From positions 62,001 to 126,000 of the forward strand of contig JAJFHX010000015.1 in assembly GCA_021775425.1 (NCBI GenBank): a stretch of DNA of 64,000 nt, read 5' to 3'. Below the pieces are notes generated by a model. That model saw only the letters and a list, made by a program, of their open reading frames with translations. It searched no databases and was not told the origin of the DNA. This DNA comes from Hyphomicrobiales bacterium. Its GTDB lineage: Bacteria; Pseudomonadota; Alphaproteobacteria; Rhizobiales; HXMU1428-3. Each line of letters begins with the position of its first letter. Positions within the stretch are counted from its first letter, which is position 1. Of this stretch, positions 16,722 through 25,596 are shown one piece after another. The position numbers and the translations under genes are program-made.

Positions 16722-16817
16722 CTATGGTTGGCTGAAGTTGATTGCATGATTATGAATTTTATCATTTGCACTTATATGCGCAGATTTAGATAGTGGCAAG
16801 TTAGTGGTGGCAAGTTT

Positions 16818-17885
16818 TCAGGCAGTTCCGTCTTTTGTTATGATGGCTTTTCTGATCGGGCTTAGCGGGGCGTTGTCGTCAATTATGATTTTATCCTTGC
16901 TTTTGCTGATGCCAAGCTTTGACCATAGGGCGTCAAGGTCTGGCTTCGTTGGAGCGTTATGCATTTTTTTATATAGTGACGAAAGGACATTTGTGCCGGT
17001 TGCCTGATCTGCTGTTGTTAAGATTTTTTCTATTGGCCAGTGTTTTTCGTAATTGCCGCCATTGCTGATGATGGCTTTGAGGGCGTGTTGCAATCCTTTT
17101 TTGTTGTTGGTTTGCTTTCTGATTTCGATGTCAGCCAGCAGGCAAAACATGGCGCCACCCCAATAGCGCCGTCCCCAGGTTGGGGTGTAATCCAGCCCTT
17201 TGTCATATTCTCCTGGCAGGCCTTTCGGCATATCTCGCATAAAATCCGCCCAGATCTGTTGTTCGTTTAACTGGCCGGCCTGTACGCGGGCGATGGATTC
17301 GACATAAACCGCGAGACCTTCTGCGAGCCAGTAATGTTTCAGCTTAACTTGCGGCAAGGCGAGGTGGATCATTTCATGGATAGCGACCCAGTCTCTTTTC
17401 AGATGGACCTCGCTGCTGTTTTTGCCAACAAACAAACGAATGGCCGCACCCCGATAGCCAAAGGTCTGCCCGCCCTGAATGCCTTGTCCATTATTCGGCA
17501 CGATCAGAATTTTGACATTTTTGACCGGGAAGCGGTCGTAATATTTCGTCACGATGTGGGCTGAGTTTTCTAGCCAGTTGAGGATTTGCTTGTTTGTCAG
17601 GCTCATATTACCCGGTGCAAAACCGATCTCAAACGTTGCGCCTTTCATTTTGAGTGTGGTTTTCGGCAGGGTTTCAAACGCCTTATACGGCATGTGGCCG
17701 GTTCGGAATTTGGCATTGCCTTCGGTTGGCGTCTGGACCATTTGTGCAAAGGTCGGGGCTGGAATAAATGACAAAATACCGGAGAGGAGCAGACACAACA
17801 TGAAATGCGGCTTTAATAATAGCCTGCTCATTTGGGTGTGACAATTCGATAAACAAGGATAGGTGAAGCGGTGCGATTTTTTCAT
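16818..17885 (-). CDS. Secreted HExxH (gluzincin-like) protein of unknown function
   Basis: The 355-residue protein has a signal peptide (hydrophobic stretch LCLLLSGILSFIPAPTFA, about residues 31-48). A zinc-protease core follows: HEMIH at about residue 170 and a downstream glutamate in WLAEGLAVYVES, the usual third ligand spacing of gluzincins. Aromatic, glycine-rich segments follow (TPTWGRRYWGGAMFCLLAD). It is likely a periplasmic metallopeptidase, with no substrate assignable. The first ATG (17885) gives a long n-region; ATG 17831, with a more classical signal peptide, is an alternative. The dihydroorotase homologue ends 77 bp beyond it on the same strand... its start lies upstream at 19290, so the two may be co-transcribed. 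Confidence 0.7.
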   Translation of the reverse strand: MKKSHRFTYPCLSNCHTQMSRLLLKPHFMLCLLLSGILSFIPAPTFAQMVQTPTEGNAKFRTGHMPYKAFETLPKTTLKMKGATFEIGFAPGNMSLTNKQILNWLENSAHIVTKYYDRFPVKNVKILIVPNNGQGIQGGQTFGYRGAAIRLFVGKNSSEVHLKRDWVAIHEMIHLALPQVKLKHYWLAEGLAVYVESIARVQAGQLNEQQIWADFMRDMPKGLPGEYDKGLDYTPTWGRRYWGGAMFCLLADIEIRKQTNNKKGLQHALKAIISNGGNYEKHWPIEKILTTADQATGTNVLSSLYKKMHNAPTKPDLDALWSKLGISKSKDKIIIDDNAPLSPIRKAIITKDGTA

Positions 17886-17961
17886 GGCCTGATGTTATAC
17901 CGGAAACCATGACTGAAACGAGGTTTCACCGCACACGCTTTTTCACAATTGGGTGATGGTT

Positions 17962-19290
17962 TTAGAGGGCCTCATTGAATTTGGCCGGCTCACCTATGGC
18001 TGAACCGATGATTTCATCTTCCCACATGACGCGCTGGCCGCGGATGATGGTGCCTTTGGGCCAGCCTTTAACAGTCTGGCCGTGATAGGGGGTCCACTGG
18101 CTGCGGCTTTCTATCCAGTCATTGGTGATGGTTTTTTGCTGGTTGAGATCAACGACCGTGAAATCGGCATCCATACCCACTGCAATGCGGCCCTTTGTGG
18201 CAAGGCCGAAAATGCGGTTTGGTCCGTGCGAGGTGAGATCAACGAAACGTTCAATGGATAATTTGCCGTTACTGACATGGTCAAGCATGACCGGTACCAG
18301 GGTTTGAACGCCTGTCATACCGGAAGGGCTTTCGGGGTATGGTTTTTCTTTTTCTTCTTTGGTGTGGGGGGCGTGGTCTGAACCAAGCACATCGGCAACG
18401 CCATTATGCAAGCCTTGCCAGATGCCGATGGCGTGTCTTTTTTCGCGCAGGGGTGGGTTCATCTGCGCGTAAGTGCCGAGTTTTTCATAAACTTCAGGTC
18501 CGGAGAGGCTGAGATGCTGAGGGGTGACTTCGACTGAGGCGACATCTTTATGTTGGGCGAGATATTCGATTTCCTCAGCGGTTGAAATATGCAGAACATG
18601 GATGCGTTTGCCCGCGGCTCTTGCTGCTTCAACCAGCATGGTGGTTGATTTCATCGCCGCGATATGATCGCGCCATTCGGGGTGGCTGGAGGGGTCATTT
18701 TCGCGGCGCAGATTTTTGCGCTCGATCAGTCGGGCTTCGTCTTCAGAATGGAAGGCTGCCCGGCGGGTGAGTTTGGCAAGAATTTTTTTCAGGCTTTCTT
18801 CATCGTCAACCAACAGATCACCAGTTGAAGAGCCCATGAAGACTTTGATGCCGGCTGAGCCTTCGAGGCGCTCCAGATCGGGGATGATATCAATATTTTC
18901 TCTGGTGCCGCCGACATAAAAGGCAAAATCACAAAACATGCGATGGCGGGCGCGTTTGATTTTATCTGCCAAAGTAGTTTCTGATGTAGTCAGCGGGCTG
19001 GTATTTGGCATTTCAAACACGGTGGTGACGCCACCCATCACGGCGGCGCGACTGCCTGTTTCAAGGTCTTCCTTATGCTCGTTGCCCGGCTCTCTGAAAT
19101 GAACCTGGCTGTCTATCACGCCGGGAAGAATGGTCAGCCCTGTGACATTGATGGTTTTTTCAGCTGTTGCCTGGCTTAAATCACCAAGGCCGGCGATTTT
19201 GCCATTGGTGACACCGATATCTGCTGCACCTTTGCCATCCTGATTTACAACAGTGCCGCCTTTTAAAAGAAGATCATAGTTGTGGCTCAT
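17962..19290 (-). CDS. pyrC: Dihydroorotase-family protein lacking the first HxH histidine
   Basis: The 442-residue class I dihydroorotase homologue would interconvert carbamoyl aspartate and dihydroorotate in pyrimidine synthesis. Visible: VHFREPG with H64, the NTSPLTT substrate loop, H181 in FHSEDE, H234 in VLHIST and D305 in LGSDHAPHT, all in expected places. The first histidine of the HxH zinc pair is Gln62 (DSQVH). K149 in IKVFMGSSTG is near the bridging-ligand position. It may be a known Q-variant subfamily with altered metal use or a non-pyrimidine amidohydrolase. It is followed by the HExxH gene on the same strand. Confidence 0.82.
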   Translation of the reverse strand: MSHNYDLLLKGGTVVNQDGKGAADIGVTNGKIAGLGDLSQATAEKTINVTGLTILPGVIDSQVHFREPGNEHKEDLETGSRAAVMGGVTTVFEMPNTSPLTTSETTLADKIKRARHRMFCDFAFYVGGTRENIDIIPDLERLEGSAGIKVFMGSSTGDLLVDDEESLKKILAKLTRRAAFHSEDEARLIERKNLRRENDPSSHPEWRDHIAAMKSTTMLVEAARAAGKRIHVLHISTAEEIEYLAQHKDVASVEVTPQHLSLSGPEVYEKLGTYAQMNPPLREKRHAIGIWQGLHNGVADVLGSDHAPHTKEEKEKPYPESPSGMTGVQTLVPVMLDHVSNGKLSIERFVDLTSHGPNRIFGLATKGRIAVGMDADFTVVDLNQQKTITNDWIESRSQWTPYHGQTVKGWPKGTIIRGQRVMWEDEIIGSAIGEPAKFNEAL

Positions 19291-19506
19291 CAGGTTTATC
19301 CTTTATTTTAGGGCTGTTTTTTTAGGGCCGGTCAGAAAATCTTTAATTGGGTACGAAATATCATAGCTTTAGATTTGAAAGCTGCCCATTACAGTCTATA
19401 TGTAAATTCGTATGGTTTTTGGTTCAAGTGTTTGTTTGGAGAAGTTGATTTTTCTCTCTGAGCCATACAGGTTAATGATGGCATTAATTTAAGTTGGAAG
19501 AATTTA

Positions 19507-20406
19507 ATGAGCAAATTTGTACCCCTGCTGGATCGTGGGGTCATCAAAGTGAGCGGCCCTGATGCGGCCGAATTTTTGCAAGGGCTGGTGACCAATAATC
19601 TTGATAAAACCAATCAGGGGGGCGCTGTGCTTTCCGCTTTGCTGACGCCGCAGGGGAAAATTCAGTATGAGTTTTTTATCGTTCCGGTAGCTGAGGATGG
19701 TTATTTGCTGGAAATGGCGCGCGGCGGGCTGAAAGAGCTGTTTGGCAAATTGTCACTTTATAAATTGCGGGCGGATGTTGAAATTGAGGATTTAAGCGAA
19801 AGCCATATGGTTTTCTGGCTGGATGATTTGAAACAACAATCTGAATTAGAAGAATTTGCCAAAGAAAGAAGGGCTGAATCTATATTCCGTGATCCTCGGG
19901 CGGATGAGCTTGGATTAAGGGCGATTGTGAGTGTAGAGAAAGTGGCTGCCTTTAGTGAAGGCCTGATAGCTTCGCACGCTGAAGATTATCTGATGAAAAG
20001 GATTAAAGAGGGCATTCCTGAGGGCGGGCTAGATTATGCCTTTGGCGACACGTTTCCACATGAGGCAGGTTATGATTTGCTTGATGGGGTGGATTTTGAG
20101 AAGGGGTGTTTTGTCGGCCAGGAAGTTGTCTCGCGCATGCAGCACAGGAGCAATGTGCGCAAAAGGATTGTAAGTGTTACTGCCGAAGCTGACCTGCCTG
20201 AGGCTGGAAGTGAAATCAGAACAGAAAATTCAATGATTGGTGTGCTTGGTTCGCATGTGAATGGTGAGGGGCTGGCCCTAGTGCGACTTGACCGGGCTGG
20301 CAAAGCGGTGGCAACTGGCGCGCCTATGCTGGTTGAAGGGGTTGAAGTTCAGTTGTCTGTTCCCGAATGGGCCGGGTATTCACTTGAGCCGGGTGAAAAA
20401 GCTTAG
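19507..20406 (+). CDS. ygfZ: YgfZ/GcvT-like folate-binding Fe-S maturation protein
   Basis: The 299-residue protein is related to the T-protein of glycine cleavage and helps assemble or repair Fe-S clusters using folate. The family signature GCFVGQEVVSRM sits at about residues 199-210. The N-terminal FLQGLVTNNL and ALLTPQGKI segments are typical of the group. It is divergent from the dihydroorotase homologue and 50 bp upstream of tag on the same strand. Good confidence from the signature cysteine motif and full length. Confidence 0.93.
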   Translation: MSKFVPLLDRGVIKVSGPDAAEFLQGLVTNNLDKTNQGGAVLSALLTPQGKIQYEFFIVPVAEDGYLLEMARGGLKELFGKLSLYKLRADVEIEDLSESHMVFWLDDLKQQSELEEFAKERRAESIFRDPRADELGLRAIVSVEKVAAFSEGLIASHAEDYLMKRIKEGIPEGGLDYAFGDTFPHEAGYDLLDGVDFEKGCFVGQEVVSRMQHRSNVRKRIVSVTAEADLPEAGSEIRTENSMIGVLGSHVNGEGLALVRLDRAGKAVATGAPMLVEGVEVQLSVPEWAGYSLEPGEKA

Positions 20407-20456
20407 GCACGAAAAATAACCTAGTTACGTGAGATAACCTTAGAGGGTGAGTATTA

Positions 20457-21050
20457 ATGGCGCGGTGTCCATGGGCGGGGAAAGACCCGTTATATATTGA
20501 CTATCATGATCAGGAATGGGGTGTACCTGAACTATCTGACAAAGCCCTGTTTGAAAAACTGTTGCTTGAGGGATTTCAGGCAGGGTTGTCATGGATCACC
20601 ATTTTGAGGAAACGCGAAAATTTTCGCATAGCCTTTGACGGATTTGATGCTGAAAAGATGGTCAGATACAGCCCGAAGAAAATTGAAAAGCTGATGCAGG
20701 ATACGGGCATTATCCGCAACCGGCTGAAAATTGAAGCGGCGATCAAGAACGCACGTGCTTTTCTGAATTTTCAGGAAAAAGGGCCAGGGCTGGCGGTTTT
20801 TTTCTGGGATGCGGTAGATGGCAAGCCATTGCAAAACAATTTTACCTCGATGAAAGAAGTGCCTGGCCAGACTGAGCTTAGCGCGAAGCTTTCAAAAGAG
20901 CTAAAAAAGCATGGCTTTCGATTTGTCGGGCCGACAACGGTTTATGCGCATATGCAGGCGATGGGCATGGTAAACGACCATCTTGTCGATTGCCCGGGGC
21001 ATAAAAAATGTAAAAAAATGGGGCAATCCCTTGTTCTTAAAGGGGTGTGA
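20457..21050 (+). CDS. tag: DNA-3-methyladenine glycosylase I
   Basis: The 197-residue enzyme excises 3-methyladenine from alkylated DNA in base excision repair. The N-terminus MARCPWAG with C4 and the H17 of DYHDQEWGVP, plus the late H-L-V-D-C pair (about 175 and 179), make the four-ligand zinc site of the Tag family. FQAGLSWITILRKRENFR is the conserved helix bearing the damage pocket. It lies between ygfZ and the HD hydrolase gene; the next gene begins 9 bp after its stop, suggesting one transcript. Confidence 0.97.
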   Translation: MARCPWAGKDPLYIDYHDQEWGVPELSDKALFEKLLLEGFQAGLSWITILRKRENFRIAFDGFDAEKMVRYSPKKIEKLMQDTGIIRNRLKIEAAIKNARAFLNFQEKGPGLAVFFWDAVDGKPLQNNFTSMKEVPGQTELSAKLSKELKKHGFRFVGPTTVYAHMQAMGMVNDHLVDCPGHKKCKKMGQSLVLKGV

Positions 21051-21059
21051 TGTTGACTG

Positions 21060-21677
21060 ATGGCTGAAACAGAACCAAAACAGATTCCAGCACGTGCCTG
21101 GCAGAGAATGCTTTCAGGGCGCCGGCTTGATTTGCTGAATCCGCGACAGGAAGACATTGAAATTGAAGATATTGCGCATGGGTTGGCACGGGTGGCGCGC
21201 TGGAATGGGCAGACAAAAGGGGATCATGCTTTTTCTGTCGCGGAGCATTCATTGCTGGTGACTGATATCTTATTGCGCCTTGAACCTGAGGCCCCGACCT
21301 CGTGGCAGATGGCAGCGTTGCTGCATGATGCGCCTGAATATGTGATTGGTGATCTCATCAGCCCGTTTAAGGCGGCGATCGGTGCGAATTACAAAGTCTT
21401 TGAGCTTAAAATTCTTGATGCAATTTATCAGAAATTCCAAATTGCTGATCATGTGACAAGTGAGGCTACAAAACTGATCAAACGGGCGGATGAAATTTCA
21501 GCTTTTTATGAGGCTTTGTTTCTGGCCGGATTTTCACTAGAAGAAGCGAGCCTTTATTTTTCACCTCCTGCCCCCTCCGACGAGCGATTTGAGAATTTTC
21601 ATACGGAACTTTCTGTACTTTCTGTGCTGGAAGCTGAAAAGGCATTTCTTTTAAGGTTCGCTGATCTGTCCTCTTAA
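21060..21677 (+). CDS. HD-domain phosphohydrolase (YfbR-like)
   Basis: The 205-residue HD-superfamily hydrolase has a first metal ligand in SVAEHSLLV (about residue 63), the HD doublet in LLHDAPEYVIGDL (about 95-107) and a later aspartate in IKRADEISAFYE. This pattern resembles YfbR-type 5'-nucleotidases and related predicted phosphohydrolases, which act on (deoxy)nucleoside monophosphates. The substrate is not certain. It begins 9 bp after tag and lies in a same-strand run ygfZ-tag-HD-phosphatase-Nudix regulator. Confidence 0.85.
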   Translation: MAETEPKQIPARAWQRMLSGRRLDLLNPRQEDIEIEDIAHGLARVARWNGQTKGDHAFSVAEHSLLVTDILLRLEPEAPTSWQMAALLHDAPEYVIGDLISPFKAAIGANYKVFELKILDAIYQKFQIADHVTSEATKLIKRADEISAFYEALFLAGFSLEEASLYFSPPAPSDERFENFHTELSVLSVLEAEKAFLLRFADLSS

Positions 21678-21804
21678 TTTTACGGATGTTTTAGCTGTTG
21701 ATGTTTCGTCCGCTTGCAAAATTTCTGCTATGATAGGTCTGTATATTGTTTCACAGAATTTAGAAAAACAGTGACAAAACAATATCTAAAGGACGAATCG
21801 TTTT

Positions 21805-22362
21805 ATGGATAATGAGACATTGGGTGAACAGGCTATTGTGAAACCGTTGGTATTTGGCGGGCCGCTGGGCCAAGTGGATGCAACAATTGCAGGTCATAAT
21901 ATTGGTCGGCTGATTTCCATTATTAACAAAGATACGATGATTGAAACGCCGCCAGCGCTTCGGGCAGAGCAACATCTGAAACTGGCGATGAATGATATAT
22001 CTTCGCCCAAGGACGGGCTTGTGCTTCCTGATGAGATGCATGTTAAAAAACTGGTTCAGTTTATTGATGACTGGGATCTGAAGCAATCCATGCTTGTGCA
22101 TTGCTGGGCTGGTGTCAGCCGTTCTACTGCTGGAGTTTTCATTACGCTTTGCCGTTTAAATGATGACAGAACGGAAAAAGAGATCGCACTGGCACTTCGC
22201 AAAGCAAGCCCGACGGCGACACCGAATAAAAGGCTGGTGAGTTTAGCGGATGATATCCTTTGCCGTCGGGGGCGAATGGTTGACGCTGTCACGATGATTG
22301 GTACAGGTGAAATGACCTATGAAGGGTCGGTATTTTCTCTTCCGGTTGATTTGCGATTTTAA
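21805..22362 (+). CDS. Protein tyrosine phosphatase-like protein
   Basis: The 185-residue protein has the Cys-X5-Arg phosphatase loop HCWAGVSRSTAG at about residues 98-109. A candidate general-acid region lies upstream (NDISSPKDGL), and a helical C-terminus follows. It belongs to the small dual-specificity/tyrosine phosphatase fold found in alphaproteobacteria beside HD and tag genes. The physiological substrate is unknown. It starts 127 bp after the HD gene and ends 55 bp before the Nudix regulator gene. Confidence 0.85.
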   Translation: MDNETLGEQAIVKPLVFGGPLGQVDATIAGHNIGRLISIINKDTMIETPPALRAEQHLKLAMNDISSPKDGLVLPDEMHVKKLVQFIDDWDLKQSMLVHCWAGVSRSTAGVFITLCRLNDDRTEKEIALALRKASPTATPNKRLVSLADDILCRRGRMVDAVTMIGTGEMTYEGSVFSLPVDLRF

Positions 22363-22417
22363 GCACAGGTCTATAATTTTGCTTTCGGGCTATCATTGAT
22401 TTTAGGATGTTTGTTCT

Positions 22418-23419
22418 TTGGCTGGAAAAAAAACAGAAAAAGGTGCTGTTGGTGTTGGTCTCAATGCGGCGATTGTTTCGCTTGAAGACAACCAGCCGAT
22501 GATTTTGACAGTGCCTGTCAGTTCTTTATCCGGCATTCAGGCGTCTATCCTTCATCCAACAACAGAAGCCTTATACGGGTTGCCGTTCGGTCGGTTTGAC
22601 CCGGTTCAGCACCGGACCATGGAAATTGGGGTGAGGGGGTTTGTGCGTGAACAAACTGGCCTTGATGTAAGTTATGTTGAACAGCTTTATACATTCGGTG
22701 ACCGTGGGCGGGCGGCAGCGGCTGAAGCAGGTGAAATGCATGTGGTCTCGATTGGTTATCTGGCTTTAACCCGCATGACTGACCAACATTCCATGGGAGG
22801 TGCGTGGCGAAACTGGTATCGGGCTTTTCCCTGGGAAGACTGGCGGCATGGGCCTTCTGAACTGATAGAAAGTGTGATTGTACCAAGGTTGCGGCGCTGG
22901 GCTGATGGGCAGGAAGCTGGCCTTGCACAAAGACGGGCCTATGACAGAATTGATATCTGCTTTGGGGTTGGTGGCTCTGGTTTTGACGAAGAAAAGGTGC
23001 TTGATCGGTACGAGCTGCTTTATGAGGCGGGAGTGCTTTATGAAGCGAAGCGAGACGGGCGCAAGGCTGCTTTTCTCTGGGATGAATTACCAAGGCTTGG
23101 GGAGCCAATGATTTTGGATCATCGACGGATCGTGGCGACGGCGATGAGCCGGATCAGGGCAAAAATTAAATACAGGCCTGTGATCTTTGATCTGATGCCG
23201 CAGAGTTTTACGTTATTGCAACTCCAGCAATCAGTTGAAGCAATATCTGGCAGTTTGTTGCATAAACAGAATTTCAGACGACTGGTTGAAAGCGGTGGGC
23301 TTGTTGTTGCCACGGGTGAGATGTCTAGTCAGACCGGCGGGCGACCAGCGAAACTGTATAGGTTCAGAAAAGAGGTGCTGCTTGAGCGGCGCACGGCTGG
23401 GGTACGGGTGCGGATCTAA
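22418..23419 (+). CDS. Nudix-domain NAD regulator-like protein (NrtR-type architecture)
   Basis: The 333-residue product joins an N-terminal Nudix-like fold to a C-terminal winged-helix-like region (FTLLQLQQSVEAI, then FRRLVESGGLVVATGE and GRPAKLYRFRKE). This matches the layout of proteins annotated as NAD regulators or NrtR, which sense NAD-related metabolites and repress target genes. The Nudix box itself is degenerate (RGFVREQTGLDVSYVEQL), so sensing rather than hydrolysis is more likely. The start is a TTG at 22418 with AGGA 10 bases upstream; no in-frame ATG is available there. Targets cannot be named. Confidence 0.78.
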   Translation: MAGKKTEKGAVGVGLNAAIVSLEDNQPMILTVPVSSLSGIQASILHPTTEALYGLPFGRFDPVQHRTMEIGVRGFVREQTGLDVSYVEQLYTFGDRGRAAAAEAGEMHVVSIGYLALTRMTDQHSMGGAWRNWYRAFPWEDWRHGPSELIESVIVPRLRRWADGQEAGLAQRRAYDRIDICFGVGGSGFDEEKVLDRYELLYEAGVLYEAKRDGRKAAFLWDELPRLGEPMILDHRRIVATAMSRIRAKIKYRPVIFDLMPQSFTLLQLQQSVEAISGSLLHKQNFRRLVESGGLVVATGEMSSQTGGRPAKLYRFRKEVLLERRTAGVRVRI

Positions 23420-23481
23420 TGTTTTAGATTATATGATCGGTACTTTGATTTAGCGGACTGTGAGATGGTTATCTGAACAAA

Positions 23482-23520
23482 AAAAACTCAGGACAATTGA
23501 ATTTTGCCTTGAGTTTTATT
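23482..23520. terminator. Bidirectional Rho-independent terminator
   Basis: AAAACTCAGG and CCTTGAGTTTT pair (one bulged base) around a loop of about 14 bases. The stem is flanked by an A run on the left and T-rich sequence on the right. It sits between the convergent Nudix regulator (ends 23419) and L,D-transpeptidase (ends 23542) and can serve both. Confidence 0.75.
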
Positions 23521-23541
23521 GTTTTCTTTTTTCAGTAATTT

Positions 23542-25212
23542 CTAGTTAAAGAAGAAATTCATGAAATTCGGTTCTGGTTTTTTGACATAAACCGGTTTTG
23601 GTTTCTTGCGAATTCTTTGTCTTGGTTCAAGACCCATCGGGCGGCCTTCAAGCGCGGCTATCACTCTTTTGTCGTGGCCGTAGATGTCATTAAAATAGCT
23701 GGTTTTGCCATCTTCATTGACCCACATTGTAAAGTAGGTGATGTGAACCGGGATTTTATAATCAAGAGCGACATACTGATTTCTGCCAGATGCGACACGT
23801 GAGTTAATTGATTTACGATCAATCTTGTTCACGGTTAGCAGCACTTCGGCCAGTTTTAGAGGATCACGGACACGGATGCAGCCATGGCTGAATGCACGGG
23901 TTGAGCGGTTGAACAGGCTTTTTGACGGTGTGTCGTGCAGGTAAACACTGTGTTTGTTCGGAAACAGGAATTTCACTCTGCCAAGGGCGTTTCTAGGGCC
24001 AGGGGGCTGGCGGATATAAGTGCGGCCGTTTACAACACGGTGCTCATATCCTCTTGGTGCAACACCACCCATTTCATTCCAGATGATTGACTGAGGTACA
24101 TTCCAATAGGGGTTGAAAACAACAGTTTCCATTTTATCTGAAAAGGTTGGTGTTTTTTGAGTGCGCTTGCCGGTGACAACGCGTTCTGTATGAACAATTT
24201 TATTGTTCATAGTGACGCGAACTTTATATTCCGGAATGTTGACGCGGACATGGGTTTTGCCAAATTCTGTCGGCATCCAGCGCCAGCGTTCCATATTGGC
24301 AAGAATTTGCTTTTCAGGATTAGGTTTGCCTTTGTTCAGCTTACTGCGGGTTGTGTTGTTCACAATGCCGGTTGAGCGAATGCCATTGGCGGCCTGAAAG
24401 TTTTTAACGGCAGTTACGAGCGCACTGTCGTAGATTTCTTCAGGATAAATCGGTGCGCCATTTTTGGTCGGCACAGAGACGTTTAAACGTTCACGGAGCA
24501 AGACGACCTGTTCATCTCTGTCAAACGGATGAATTGAACCGCCGGATGGAATTTTCACAAGCTCTTTGGTGGCCCCGGTTGCATTTCTGATCAGATCAAG
24601 CTGTTCTTTCAAAGCCCAGAACTGTTTGTGTTTCGGGTGGAAGCCTTTGAAAGCTTTTTCAACATCACTTGTGGATGAAATGGCTTTCAGGACCTGCATT
24701 GGATCGAGATATTCAGGGTTATTATCAAGTGAGCGGCTGACTTTTTGCGGGACGAGTTGCCCACCTTTAGCGCGTCTGGCATATTCGATGACGGCGCGGG
24801 AAATCATCAGTTCAGCTTCAGCGCGTTCAGCTGCTGTACCGTTTATTAATTCAGATTTCGGGTATTCAATATCAGAAACTTTTAGGCCATATTCTGTGCC
24901 GTTTTTGATTTCGCGAATGCTTGCTTTGGCAAGATCGGTCAGTTTGTCATCTTTAAACCAGAAAGGCTTGCGATCGCGCTGCTGGTAAAATTCTGTCAGA
25001 TCCTGACGGATTTTTTTATCATACTCAGATTTGCCACGCAGACTAGTTTTAATCCTTGAGATTATATGGTGTTCCAACGCATCTTCAAGGGATATGAGGA
25101 CATCTGGTCCGTCAGGCTCGGCAGCGGTGACGGTGCTGATTTGTGTTGCATAGCAAAGCCCGATGAGGGTCAAGACTTTGGTCACTCTGGTGACAGTCGA
25201 TGCTTTTCCCAT
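23542..25212 (-). CDS. L,D-transpeptidase family protein (YcbB-like, YkuD domain)
   Basis: The 556-residue periplasmic enzyme forms 3-3 cross-links in peptidoglycan or attaches proteins to it. It has a signal peptide (about residues 10-30), a helical N-terminal region with FYQQRDRKPFWF, and a peptidoglycan-binding-like segment (about 263-300, VKNFQAANGIRSTG). The YkuD catalytic domain has HDTPSK and the active-site SHGCIRVRDP at about residue 440. Architecture and length match YcbB/LdtD. The only gene upstream on this strand is the NtrC-type regulator. The 384-bp leader region contains a near-perfect palindrome and tandem half-sites. Confidence 0.93.
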   Translation of the reverse strand: MGKASTVTRVTKVLTLIGLCYATQISTVTAAEPDGPDVLISLEDALEHHIISRIKTSLRGKSEYDKKIRQDLTEFYQQRDRKPFWFKDDKLTDLAKASIREIKNGTEYGLKVSDIEYPKSELINGTAAERAEAELMISRAVIEYARRAKGGQLVPQKVSRSLDNNPEYLDPMQVLKAISSTSDVEKAFKGFHPKHKQFWALKEQLDLIRNATGATKELVKIPSGGSIHPFDRDEQVVLLRERLNVSVPTKNGAPIYPEEIYDSALVTAVKNFQAANGIRSTGIVNNTTRSKLNKGKPNPEKQILANMERWRWMPTEFGKTHVRVNIPEYKVRVTMNNKIVHTERVVTGKRTQKTPTFSDKMETVVFNPYWNVPQSIIWNEMGGVAPRGYEHRVVNGRTYIRQPPGPRNALGRVKFLFPNKHSVYLHDTPSKSLFNRSTRAFSHGCIRVRDPLKLAEVLLTVNKIDRKSINSRVASGRNQYVALDYKIPVHITYFTMWVNEDGKTSYFNDIYGHDKRVIAALEGRPMGLEPRQRIRKKPKPVYVKKPEPNFMNFFFN

Positions 25213-25596
25213 GAAATTATGTCCTCATTATTTCTATTTGCCGCGGTGATCTGGTTTCGTCTCAATTAACTTAGTCGATAATTTAGTCGAATTGTGTAAC
25301 CAATTGGTTCACAACTCTAAGAATTATTATTTTAATTCAGCTCAATAGTTAAACATTCCGGGTGCTTATCTGGCCGACACAAGTTCTTAAGAAACTGGTT
25401 TAAGTTTTTTGAACTATATGCGCAGCTACGATTTTGTGAAAGGGCCAATTCACAAGCAATCAGCATGTATTTCTATTTCTCTAGTACCTGTTGTAAATGT
25501 GACATAGATAAGGCAAATGGCTCAAATCAAGAGTTTGTTATCAATTAAAAAATTGGAAAAACTCAATTGATTATATTGCCGATTTCATCTGCCTTA
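25213..25596. promoter_or_regulatory. Region upstream of the L,D-transpeptidase gene: palindrome and tandem repeats
   Basis: The 384 bp contain no credible gene. TTAGTCGA occurs twice with a 12-base period (25271-25278 and 25283-25290). Immediately next to it is a palindrome: TTGTG (25292-25296), a single T, AACCAATTGGTT (25298-25309), CACAA (25310-25314). These look like transcription factor sites for the leftward L,D-transpeptidase gene, about 60-100 bp from its ATG. The cognate regulator is unknown. No clear terminator was found for the regulator gene that ends at 25597. Confidence 0.5.
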
